A stretch of 6,130 nucleotides of DNA from an uncultured Oscillospiraceae bacterium (lineage in GTDB: Bacteria; Bacillota; Clostridia; Oscillospirales; Oscillospiraceae): assembly GCA_900758315.1 (NCBI GenBank), contig CAAERF010000470.1, positions 1-6,130 of the forward strand. Reading direction: 5' to 3'. This document shows positions 1-6,125 of this stretch, in pieces (the stretch's first letter is position 1; each line of letters begins with the position of its first letter). The notes beneath the pieces were generated by a model. The model saw only the letters and a program-made list of their open reading frames with translations, was not told where the DNA came from and did not search any database. A program made the translations under genes and the position numbers.

Positions 1-14
1 GATTCAGGATATCG

Positions 15-51
15 AAAACCGGTAAAGCGTTTCGACACTTTACCGGTTTTT
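15..51. terminator. Bidirectional Rho-independent terminator downstream of the cysteine synthase gene
   Basis: A near-perfect inverted repeat pairs 15-27 with 38-50 (13 bp, AAAACCGGTAAAG / CTTTACCGGTTTT). After one C/A mismatch (28/37) the stem gains two more pairs (29-30 with 35-36), closing on a TTCG tetraloop at 31-34. The A-run at 15-18 reads as a T-run on the minus strand and the T-run at 47-51 serves the plus strand, so it can stop transcription both ways. It lies just past the stop codon of the minus-strand gene at 59. Any plus-strand gene entering from the left would also end here, but none is visible. Confidence 0.88.
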
Positions 52-58
52 CATAGGG

Positions 59-985
59 TTATTCAAAGAGCGGGGTACTGAAATAGCGCTCCGCAGTGTC
101 GGGAAGCACTGTCACGACAGTTTTCCCGGGTCCAAGCTTTTTCGCAAGCTTCAGTGCCGCAGCCACATTGGTGCCGCTGGAGATACCGCACATCAGACCT
201 TCCAGACGGGCCAGATCTTTGGCCGTTGTGATGGCCTCTTCATCGGTTACAATATACAGGGAGTCGTAGATGTCCTGGTTCAGATTGTCGGGAATCAGCC
301 CGTCACCGATGCCCATTTGCAGGTGGGTACCCACGGTACCGCCGGCGAGAATGGCGGCGTTTTCCGGCTCCACGGCCCAGATCTCAATCTGCGGGTTGAT
401 GGCCTTCAGGGTCTCACCGATGCCGGACAGGGTGCCGCCGGTACCGATACCGGAACAGAACCCGTCAATGGGACCCGCCACCTGCTCCAGAATCTCCAGC
501 GCGGTGTAGTACTTGTGAGCCATGGGATTGTTGGGGTTGCTGAACTGCTGGGGGATATAGACGTTGGGATCCTCCTCCTGCATGCGCAGGGCGGTGTTCA
601 GGCACTCGTCGATGCAGGCGCCGATGTCACCGTCATCGTGGATCAGCCGCACTTCAGCACCGTAGTGCTCCATCAGCTTTTTGCGTTCAATGCTGACGGA
701 GTCGGGCATAATCACCACCGTCTTGTAGCCGCGCACGGCGCCCACCAGCGCAAGGCCGATGCCCTGATTGCCGCTGGTCGGCTCGACAATGACGGTATTC
801 TCGTTGACCAGCCCGGCCTTTTCCGCCTGGTTGATCATATTCAGCGCAGTGCGGGTTTTGATGGAACCGCCTACGTTCAGCCCTTCGTACTTGACAAAAA
901 TATCAGCGGAATCCGGTTCCGCCATCCGGGACAGGCGTATCATCGGCGTATTGCCGACCGCCTCTAAAATGTTTTGATAGACCAC
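59..985 (-). CDS. cysK: PLP-dependent cysteine synthase family protein (O-acetylserine sulfhydrylase-like)
   Basis: A 308-residue fold-type II PLP enzyme, the usual length for cytosolic cysteine synthase, which makes cysteine from O-acetylserine and sulfide. Seen in the sequence: the N-terminal NTPMIRL motif (12-18); the PLP Schiff-base lysine K43 in GGSIKTR; the substrate loop TSGNQ (70-74); the phosphate-binding GTGGT (181-185); the GISSG turn (267-271); and the C-terminal LPDTAERYFST (294-304). The GTG start at 985-983 is chosen because AGGAGG lies 6 nt upstream and the predicted promoter would place the transcript start near 1045. An upstream in-frame ATG at 1042 would add 19 unconserved residues and leave almost no leader. 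Oddities: family consensus is TSGNT, SVKDR/SVKCR and PDSGERY, whereas here it is TSGNQ, SIKTR and PDTAERY. All changes sit at the active site, so substrate preference may differ from classical CysK. No cysE is adjacent. The fold and cofactor use are secure; the exact reaction is not. Confidence 0.9.
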   Translation of the reverse strand: MVYQNILEAVGNTPMIRLSRMAEPDSADIFVKYEGLNVGGSIKTRTALNMINQAEKAGLVNENTVIVEPTSGNQGIGLALVGAVRGYKTVVIMPDSVSIERKKLMEHYGAEVRLIHDDGDIGACIDECLNTALRMQEEDPNVYIPQQFSNPNNPMAHKYYTALEILEQVAGPIDGFCSGIGTGGTLSGIGETLKAINPQIEIWAVEPENAAILAGGTVGTHLQMGIGDGLIPDNLNQDIYDSLYIVTDEEAITTAKDLARLEGLMCGISSGTNVAAALKLAKKLGPGKTVVTVLPDTAERYFSTPLFE

Positions 986-990
986 ATCGT

Positions 991-996
991 TCCTCC
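991..996 (-). promoter_or_regulatory. Ribosome binding site that fixes the GTG start of the cysteine synthase gene
   Basis: The minus strand reads AGGAGG followed by AACGAT and then GTG, an ideal 6-nt spacing to the GTG at 985-983. An out-of-frame ATG overlaps the GTG (bases 987-985) at 4-nt spacing, but it reads only seven codons before a TAG. Confidence 0.85.
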
Positions 997-1051
997 TGTA
1001 TCTCTCATAGCATTCTGTTATAATTATGTAGATAAAGCGCAACTGGAAACC

Positions 1052-1080
1052 ATTATAGCGGAAAATGGCCGTTCTTTCAA
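1052..1080 (-). promoter_or_regulatory. Sigma-A type promoter of the cysteine synthase gene
   Basis: On the minus strand, TTGAAA (1080-1075) and a perfect TATAAT (1057-1052) are separated by exactly 17 nt. The start of transcription is predicted near 1045, giving a leader of about 60 nt before the GTG start. The leader is too short for a T-box and shows no obvious riboswitch fold. Confidence 0.8.
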
Positions 1081-1081
1081 T

Positions 1082-1102
1082 TGGAAAACAGGGGATTTTC
1101 CA
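1082..1102. promoter_or_regulatory. Inverted repeat between divergent promoters, candidate operator
   Basis: A perfect 7-bp inverted repeat, TGGAAAA (1082-1088) and TTTTCCA (1096-1102), is separated by 7 nt. It abuts the -35 element of the cysteine synthase promoter and is centred near -47 from that predicted start and near -74 from the opposite one. This is a typical place for an activator or shared regulator of divergent genes. It has no following T-run, so a terminator role is unlikely. No regulator gene is in the window, so the binding protein is unknown. Confidence 0.45.
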
Positions 1103-1130
1103 GCACTTTCGACAGGAACGCCTTTGACAG

Positions 1131-1159
1131 TCGACAAATGACCGGAAATCCTCTATAAT
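1131..1159 (+). promoter_or_regulatory. Sigma-A type promoter of the amidohydrolase operon
   Basis: TCGACA (1131-1136, one mismatch from consensus) and a perfect TATAAT (1154-1159) are spaced by 17 nt. The predicted start is near 1166, giving a leader of about 45 nt. The perfect TTGACA at 1124-1129 just upstream is 24 nt from the -10 and so cannot be its -35 partner. Confidence 0.8.
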
Positions 1160-1195
1160 GAAGAGCTATAAAAGGTAACTGTACTACCGATGGCC

Positions 1196-1201
1196 AGGAG
1201 G
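1196..1201 (+). promoter_or_regulatory. Ribosome binding site of the amidohydrolase gene
   Basis: AGGAGG lies 10 nt upstream of the ATG at 1212. This is slightly long but workable spacing, and no better in-frame start is nearby. Confidence 0.7.
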
Positions 1202-1211
1202 GATATACCCG

Positions 1212-2015
1212 ATGTTAATTGATATTCACACCCATATTTTTCCCGACAAAATTGCGCCCAAGACCATCCAGGTGTTGGAGGAAGGGTTCCTGAAGGTTCA
1301 GGGAAAGCCCTACTACGCCCACACAGACGGCACCGTTCAGGGACTGCGCAAGTCCATGGCGGAGTATCACGTGGACAAGTGCGTTGTGATGCCCATCGCA
1401 ACCACGGTCAAGCAGAGCGGCTCCATCAACCAGTTTGCGGAGTCCATCGACAGCGACGACGTCCGCTCCTTTGGCAGCGTGCATCCCATGCAGCCCGACT
1501 TCGCCGATGTGCTCACCCAGCTGGCGGAAAAGGGAATCAAGGGGATCAAGCTCCACGCGGACTACCAGAATTTTTACATCGACAGCAAGGAGTCCATTGC
1601 GGTCCTGAAGAAGGCGGAGGAGCTGGGGCTGTATGTGACCCTTCACTCCGGCGTGGACTTCGGCATGGAGGAACCCCAGCACTGTACGCCGGAGCGGCTG
1701 CACCACGTGCTCCAGGAGGTGTCCGGAGCGAACATCATCGCCGCCCACATCGGCAGCTACGGGTACTGGGACGACGTGGAGCGTTACCTGGTGGGAACGC
1801 CGGTGATGATGGATACCGCGTCGGTCTGTGAGGATATTGACCCGGTTCAGTACAAGCGGATCATTGAGAACCACGGCGCGGACAAGGTGATGTTTGGCAC
1901 CGATTCCCCCTGGTGGACGCCGGGAGAGGCCCTGGCCATGCTGGAATCCCTGGGATTGCCGGAGGAGGATCTGGAAAAAATCAAGTGGAAGAACGCGCTG
2001 AGACTGTTTTGGTAA
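1212..2015 (+). CDS. Amidohydrolase family protein (Amidohydro_2 / ACMSD-type metal-dependent TIM barrel)
   Basis: A 267-residue protein with the metal ligands of the amidohydrolase superfamily in order: H6-x-H8 in the opening strand (DIHTHIF), H145 in LHSGVD, H179 in AAHIGSYG, and D231 in FGTDSPWW. GSVHP (89-93) and GIKLH (111-115) are further typical strand-end motifs. The protein ends with NALRLF, as family members commonly do. The length is that of a compact single-domain member without the accessory beta-sandwich of the dihydroorotase/urease branch. The fold is a cytosolic TIM barrel using probably one divalent metal to hydrolyse or decarboxylate a small carboxylate or amide. The substrate cannot be read from sequence. 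It has its own promoter, is divergent from the cysteine synthase gene, and is followed after 34 bp by the ATP-grasp gene, so the two probably form an operon and may share a substrate. TatD-type DNase is less likely, because the HxH context and the GTDSPW ending fit the Amidohydro_2 group better. Confidence 0.88.
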   Translation: MLIDIHTHIFPDKIAPKTIQVLEEGFLKVQGKPYYAHTDGTVQGLRKSMAEYHVDKCVVMPIATTVKQSGSINQFAESIDSDDVRSFGSVHPMQPDFADVLTQLAEKGIKGIKLHADYQNFYIDSKESIAVLKKAEELGLYVTLHSGVDFGMEEPQHCTPERLHHVLQEVSGANIIAAHIGSYGYWDDVERYLVGTPVMMDTASVCEDIDPVQYKRIIENHGADKVMFGTDSPWWTPGEALAMLESLGLPEEDLEKIKWKNALRLFW

Positions 2016-2035
2016 GCTGCGCCGCAATCACAGGA

Positions 2036-2042
2036 AAGGAGG
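2036..2042 (+). promoter_or_regulatory. Ribosome binding site of the ATP-grasp gene
   Basis: AAGGAGG is placed 7 nt before the ATG at 2050, a near-ideal site. The 34-bp gap between the two genes holds no promoter or terminator, which supports co-transcription. Confidence 0.8.
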
Positions 2043-2049
2043 CAGACAG

Positions 2050-4626
2050 ATGAGCACATTTGAACGGATTCCGTCCGGTTTTCCCGGTCTGGACGCCATG
2101 CTGGACTATATCCGCCTGGGGGACAACGTCGTTTGGCAGGTGTCCAGCATCGAGGAGTATATGTTCTTTGTAAAACCCTATTGCCGGCAGGCGCTGGAGG
2201 ATGGCCGCAATCTGATCTACATGCACTTTACCGGGCACACCCTGCTGCTGGACGAGAGCACTGGCATCCGCACCTATGAATTTGACCCGGCGGAGGGCTT
2301 TGAGACCTTCACTATGAACGTCAGACAGCGCATCACCGCTGAGGGACGGGACGCATTCTATGTGTTTGACTGCCTGTCAGACCTCCAGGTGGCGTGGGCC
2401 ACCGACCTGATGATGGGCAACTTCTTCCAGGTGACCTGTCCCTACCTCTTTGAGCCGAATACCGTCGCCTATTTCCCGGTGCTCCGGGGCCGACACTCCT
2501 TTGATACCATCGCCCGGATCCGGGAGACCACCCAGCTTCTGCTGGACATCTACATGGATCAGGATCAGCTGTATATCAACCCACTGAAGGTGTGGAACCG
2601 GTATTCGCCGAACATGTTTCTGCCCCACCAGTACGTGGCAAAGGACGGCTCCTTCCTGCCGCTGAAGGGTGGCTTTGAGGTCAGCCGGTTCTATACCTTG
2701 GTGGACGCCCTGACCCAGGTCTATGAAAACCAGAACTGGGACAGCTGGGAGCGCTTCGTCCTGGACGCCAAGCGCGTCTACAACACGGACCACGTGTTTT
2801 CAGAGGAGACAGAGGAGAAGTTTGTCCGCAATATGATGTCCTGCGACGAGAAAATACAGAACCTTCTGCGGCACTACTTCACACCGGAGGACTATTTCTT
2901 CGTCTATAACCGCATGATCGGTACCGGCTGCATCGGCGGAAAGGCCTGCGGCATGCTCCTGGCCAGAAAGATCGTCGAGACAGACGCGCCGGAGGTATTC
3001 CGGCACATGGAGCCCCACGACTCCTACTATTTAGGCTCCGATGTGTTCTACACCTATATCGTGCACAACCGCTTCTGGAAGCTGCACATCACCCAGAAAA
3101 CCGAGGAAGGGTACTTTGAGGCCGCGCCGGAGCTTCAGAAGGCCTTCTTAAATGGCTCCTTCCCCGAGGCCATCCGGCAGCAGTTTATCCGGATGCTGGA
3201 GGCCTTTGGCCAGTGGCCGATTATCGTGCGCTCCAGCAGCCTCCAGGAGGACGGCTTTGGAAACGCCTTTGCCGGAAAGTACGAGTCCATTTTCTGCATC
3301 AACACCGGGAGTCTGGAAGAGCGGCTGACCGAGCTGGAAAATGCAGTGCGTACGGTCTATGCCAGCACCATGGACCGGTCCGCTCTGGAATACCGCCGGC
3401 AGCGGGGACTGGGCTACAAGGATGAGCAGATGGCCCTCCTGATTCAGCGGGTCTCCGGCTCCATGTACGAGGATTTCCTGATGCCCAACGCCGCGGGCGT
3501 GGGATACTCCTACAGTCCCTACCGCTGGGACAACACGTTGGATCCCACCGCCGGTATGCTGCGTCTGGTGATGGGGCTGGGCACCCGGGCGGTGGACCGG
3601 ACCGAAGGGGATTACCCACGCATCATCAACCTGGACCAGCCGGAGAGCTCTGCGCTGACCAACAGCTGGGAACGGCACCAGTACTCCCAGCGCTATGTGG
3701 ACCTGATCGACTATCAGACCAAATCCCTGGCAACCCGCTCCATAGCGGAGATCACGCCTCATATGGACCAGTGGTACCGGCGCCTGGTGCTGGAACATGA
3801 CTACGATGCCGAGAGCATGTTCCGGGAGCGAGGCCAGTACCGGGAGGTGCTCTTTGCCAACTGCGCGGGTCTGGTGCGCAATCAGGAGTTTACCGACTGC
3901 ATGCGAGAGCTCCTTCACGCGCTGCAAAGTGCCTATCACTATCCGGTGGATATCGAGTTTACCATCAACGGAAATGCCGACGGAGCCTTTGTGTTCAACC
4001 TGCTCCAGTGCCGGCCGCTCCAGGTGGGGACCCAGCGGGAGGCCGTGACTGTCCCCGATCTGCCGCTGGACCAGACAGTCTTTTCCGTCGTCAACTCCTC
4101 GATGGGGGGCTCCCGGGCGGAGGAGATTGACTATGTGGTGTGGGTGGATGCGAAGGCATACTATCAGTGCCCCTATAAGAAAAAGCCGGATATCGCCCGT
4201 ATCATTGGCAGAATCAGTCACCACTTCCAGAGGGGAGCGGAAAACCTGATGCTCTTTGTCCCCGGCAGAGTCGGAACTTCCTCGCCGGAGCTGGGCGTAC
4301 CGGTGACCTTCGCGGAGATCAACCAGTTCTGTGCCATCTGCGAGATGGCAGATCGGGAGGAGGGCTATATGCCCGAGCTGTCCTACGGCAGTCATATGTT
4401 CCAGGACCTGGTAGAGGCTGAGATCTTCTATACTGCGATCTTTGATAACAGCAATACGCTGTATTTCAACCGAACGTATTTTAAGGAAAGTGCAAATGTG
4501 CTGACGGATATTCTGCCGGAATATCAGGAGTATGAGGGAATTGTTCAGGTCTATGACCTGCGCAGAAAAGGCCTGAAGCTGTACTCCGACGTCAGAAACG
4601 AGAAAACCGTGCTGGGAAAAGCGTGA
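2050..4626 (+). CDS. PEP/pyruvate-binding (PPDK_N-type ATP-grasp) multidomain protein with degenerate KaiC-like N-terminus
   Basis: An 858-residue, probably cytosolic protein with no signal peptide or membrane segment. Residues 1 to about 200 resemble a KaiC/RecA-like domain: they open with SGFPGLDAML (9-18) and carry a Walker B-like strand FYVFD (103-107). No GxxxxGKT appears where Walker A belongs (about 28-36, VWQVSSIEE), so it is probably not an ATPase. Residues about 285-660 match the ATP-binding region of PEP synthase/pyruvate phosphate dikinase (COG0574, PF01326): GGKACGM (296-302), VRSSSLQEDGFGNAFAGKYES (from 393), VMGLGTRAVDR (507-517), the metal-site DIEF (634-637) and LQCRPL (652-657). 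Residues about 675-858 form a distinct C-terminal domain with PGRVGTSSPELGVPV (738-752) and YGSHMFQDL (779-787), a pattern known from orphan PpsA-like proteins. The phosphohistidine domain (GGxTSHAAI type) and the PEP-binding barrel are absent, so PEP synthesis is unlikely despite similar overall length. It may transfer phosphate from ATP to another acceptor, or act as a nucleotide sensor. It is downstream of and probably co-transcribed with the amidohydrolase. Its real function is unknown. Confidence 0.88.
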   Translation: MSTFERIPSGFPGLDAMLDYIRLGDNVVWQVSSIEEYMFFVKPYCRQALEDGRNLIYMHFTGHTLLLDESTGIRTYEFDPAEGFETFTMNVRQRITAEGRDAFYVFDCLSDLQVAWATDLMMGNFFQVTCPYLFEPNTVAYFPVLRGRHSFDTIARIRETTQLLLDIYMDQDQLYINPLKVWNRYSPNMFLPHQYVAKDGSFLPLKGGFEVSRFYTLVDALTQVYENQNWDSWERFVLDAKRVYNTDHVFSEETEEKFVRNMMSCDEKIQNLLRHYFTPEDYFFVYNRMIGTGCIGGKACGMLLARKIVETDAPEVFRHMEPHDSYYLGSDVFYTYIVHNRFWKLHITQKTEEGYFEAAPELQKAFLNGSFPEAIRQQFIRMLEAFGQWPIIVRSSSLQEDGFGNAFAGKYESIFCINTGSLEERLTELENAVRTVYASTMDRSALEYRRQRGLGYKDEQMALLIQRVSGSMYEDFLMPNAAGVGYSYSPYRWDNTLDPTAGMLRLVMGLGTRAVDRTEGDYPRIINLDQPESSALTNSWERHQYSQRYVDLIDYQTKSLATRSIAEITPHMDQWYRRLVLEHDYDAESMFRERGQYREVLFANCAGLVRNQEFTDCMRELLHALQSAYHYPVDIEFTINGNADGAFVFNLLQCRPLQVGTQREAVTVPDLPLDQTVFSVVNSSMGGSRAEEIDYVVWVDAKAYYQCPYKKKPDIARIIGRISHHFQRGAENLMLFVPGRVGTSSPELGVPVTFAEINQFCAICEMADREEGYMPELSYGSHMFQDLVEAEIFYTAIFDNSNTLYFNRTYFKESANVLTDILPEYQEYEGIVQVYDLRRKGLKLYSDVRNEKTVLGKA

Positions 4627-4650
4627 GAACCCAGCCAAGACGGGATCTGA

Positions 4651-4683
4651 AAAAGCCCGGCAGCATAATGCTGCCGGGCTTTT
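4651..4683. terminator. Bidirectional Rho-independent terminator between convergent genes
   Basis: A perfect 15-bp inverted repeat pairs 4651-4665 with 4669-4683 around a 3-nt TAA loop. The stem core GCCCGGCAGCA is GC-rich. A TTTT run ends the plus-strand copy and AAAAA at 4650-4654 gives a T-run on the minus strand. It sits 24 bp after the ATP-grasp stop codon and 24 bp past the stop of the convergent DHHW gene, so it can end both transcripts. Confidence 0.93.
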
Positions 4684-4707
4684 CATTCTTCATAGGTTTG
4701 AACGGTG

Positions 4708-6123
4708 TCAGCCGACCAGATGCTCCATCAGAGTGATGGCATTCTTGTTGCGGACGGCACTGATATTGTTGAGGAAGAGGACGTCCTGAATCTTCAGGTC
4801 ATCCACAACCTTGGACAGGGAGCGGCTGTCGATGTCGGGGAAGTAGCGGTAGTCCAGGACATAGACATGCTGGTAATTCTCCACCAGGAAGGGTGCGAAG
4901 CAGTTGCCGAAGGACTCCTTGATGAGGAGGATGGAGCTGCCATCGTTCTTGGTGGGATTTTCGATGTGGCTGATGGGGTTGTCACCACCGATAAAGGTGT
5001 TGTACTTGGAGCTGGCGGCCCAGTCGCTCACGTCGGTGACCACGGACCAGTCCCAAGTGGAGTTTTTATCGTCGGTGATGGTGATCTCATTGGTAGAGGG
5101 CGGGATATAGGCGTAGACGGTGTCCGGATGATCGCCCAGAGCCGAGGACTTGGTGTCCCGGTAGAAGCTGCCCTGGAAGTTGTCGTACTGGACCTCCTGG
5201 AACTGGTCCAGGGCCACGGAGGTGATTCCGGCGCTGGCGCAGAAGTCCTCATAGGCGTAGTAGGCGCCCAGAGCAGTCCAGTGGTGGTCGGTGCGGAAGT
5301 AGAGGTACTCGCCGGCCACGCTGTGCTTGAGCATGGTGTTGAGGATATCCACCTTGTACACGTTGTCCGCCATGCTGGAGTAGAGGTAGTTGAGGGCCTT
5401 TTCCTGGCTGGAGGTGTTGATGCCGTCCCGTACCGACTGGGGCACGCAGATGTCCATGCTGGTGGGGACCACCATATTAAAGACCCGGGCCTTGCCATTG
5501 AGCTGGGAGGCAGCCTTGTTGACCATCTTGATATAGCGGTCCGCGCAGCCCTGATCGAAGTTGTAGTACTCGTAGGCGGCGTCGTCAATGACCAGCACAG
5601 CGCCCAGCTTCTCCACCTTGGCGTCCTTGCTCAGCTCGGGGATGGTGGTGTCGCCCTCGTCTTCCTCCGCGGGAGCGGACGAGGAGGCGGGTGCGGAGCT
5701 GGATGCGCTACCGGTGCTCTCGGAGCCGGAGTTGGATGCGTCACCAGTGCTCTCGGAACCGGAACCGTCGGCATCGTCAGAACCCTCCGCCAGCGGCGTG
5801 TCCGGAATGTCGTCGCCCTCCTGGACGTCGCCCACCACGGTGGTGCTCTGGATGCCGTAGAGGCGGGTGATACCGGACTCCAGCTTGAGCAGGGACTCCC
5901 GGAAGGGGAAGGTGTCGGCGAACCAGGTGTTCATATCGTTGAAGAAGGTGCCGTCGCACACCGTGGCCACCGTGGGCTTGGGGAAGGAGGTCAGGTTTCG
6001 CTGTTCCAGATCCGAATAGGTGGGTCGGAGCGGGATCAGGAAGGAGAGAAAGCAGCAGACAAACAGCACGATAAAAAAGACGGAGTTGGCCCGCTGACTG
6101 GTCCTGCGCTCCAGCAGCCGCAT
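4708..6123 (-). CDS. DHHW family membrane-anchored protein (AlgX/AlgJ-like SGNH fold)
   Basis: A 471-residue protein with a short basic N-terminus, one hydrophobic segment at about 14-31 acting as an uncleaved signal anchor, and an outward-facing domain. Family motifs include WFADTFPFRESL (67-78), VVPTSMDI (218-225), the signature TDHHW (278-282) in YFRTDHHWTALGAYYAY, and KESFGN (402-407). In AlgX/AlgJ-type proteins the Asp-x-His of the TDxHW motif and a Ser in a GxS-type loop form the acetyltransferase triad; by analogy D279, H281 and S404 are the likely catalytic set. Such proteins commonly work with an MBOAT (DltB/AlgI-like) membrane acyltransferase to O-acetylate cell-surface glycans. That partner would be expected upstream, beyond 6130, and is not seen. 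A Ser/Gly/Asp/Glu-rich linker (about 102-160) interrupts the domain and includes an 11-residue tandem duplication. GGAGG lies only 2 nt before the ATG at 6123, unusually close. The frame is open to the window edge, so a start further upstream cannot be excluded. The exact substrate is unknown. Confidence 0.87.
   Translation of the reverse strand: MRLLERRTSQRANSVFFIVLFVCCFLSFLIPLRPTYSDLEQRNLTSFPKPTVATVCDGTFFNDMNTWFADTFPFRESLLKLESGITRLYGIQSTTVVGDVQEGDDIPDTPLAEGSDDADGSGSESTGDASNSGSESTGSASSSAPASSSAPAEEDEGDTTIPELSKDAKVEKLGAVLVIDDAAYEYYNFDQGCADRYIKMVNKAASQLNGKARVFNMVVPTSMDICVPQSVRDGINTSSQEKALNYLYSSMADNVYKVDILNTMLKHSVAGEYLYFRTDHHWTALGAYYAYEDFCASAGITSVALDQFQEVQYDNFQGSFYRDTKSSALGDHPDTVYAYIPPSTNEITITDDKNSTWDWSVVTDVSDWAASSKYNTFIGGDNPISHIENPTKNDGSSILLIKESFGNCFAPFLVENYQHVYVLDYRYFPDIDSRSLSKVVDDLKIQDVLFLNNISAVRNKNAITLMEHLVG
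5701..5766 (-). repeat. Tandem 33-bp duplication in the DHHW linker
   Basis: Two adjacent 33-nt units (5701-5733 and 5734-5766) match at 26 of 33 positions. They encode GSGSESTGDAS-like 11-residue units of the Ser/Gly-rich linker (residues 120-141). The unit length is a multiple of three, so copy-number change would keep the frame. The differences are mostly synonymous or conservative, suggesting an older duplication that the coding constraint preserves. Confidence 0.8.
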
Positions 6124-6125
6124 AT

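Noticed and set aside
317..967. A 216-codon plus-strand open frame opposite the cysteine synthase gene
   Set aside because: It is antisense to a clearly conserved enzyme, with no promoter and no known domain.
1124..1129. Perfect TTGACA as the -35 box of the amidohydrolase promoter
   Set aside because: It is 24 nt from the TATAAT box, too far for sigma-A; TCGACA at 1131-1136 gives the correct 17-nt spacing, and no good -10 lies 17 nt after TTGACA.
986..1211. A T-box or other riboswitch in the divergent leaders
   Set aside because: The predicted leaders are only about 60 and 45 nt, with no conserved T-box or SAM-type elements visible.
1190..1222. Ten-codon ORF (MARRDIPDVN) overlapping the amidohydrolase start as a leader peptide
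   Set aside because: It has no ribosome binding site of its own, and its codons contain the AGGAGG used by the main gene.
1215..2027. A 270-codon open frame on the minus strand opposite the amidohydrolase
   Set aside because: It mirrors the amidohydrolase codon pattern and has no family motifs; the plus-strand frame carries all the metal-ligand motifs.
2016..2049. An internal promoter or terminator between the amidohydrolase and ATP-grasp genes
   Set aside because: The 34-bp gap contains only the ribosome binding site and spacer; there is no hairpin with a T-run and no -10/-35 pair.
3148..4686. A 512-codon open frame on the minus strand opposite the ATP-grasp gene
   Set aside because: It is fully antisense to a protein with clear family motifs, runs through the terminator hairpin, has no recognisable motif, and its H/V/G-rich composition is typical of the reverse complement of GC-rich coding sequence.
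6028..6084. Lipoprotein signal with a lipobox cysteine in the DHHW N-terminus
   Set aside because: The cysteines at residues 23-24 sit inside the hydrophobic core, preceded by LFV rather than a small residue at -1, so an uncleaved membrane anchor fits better.
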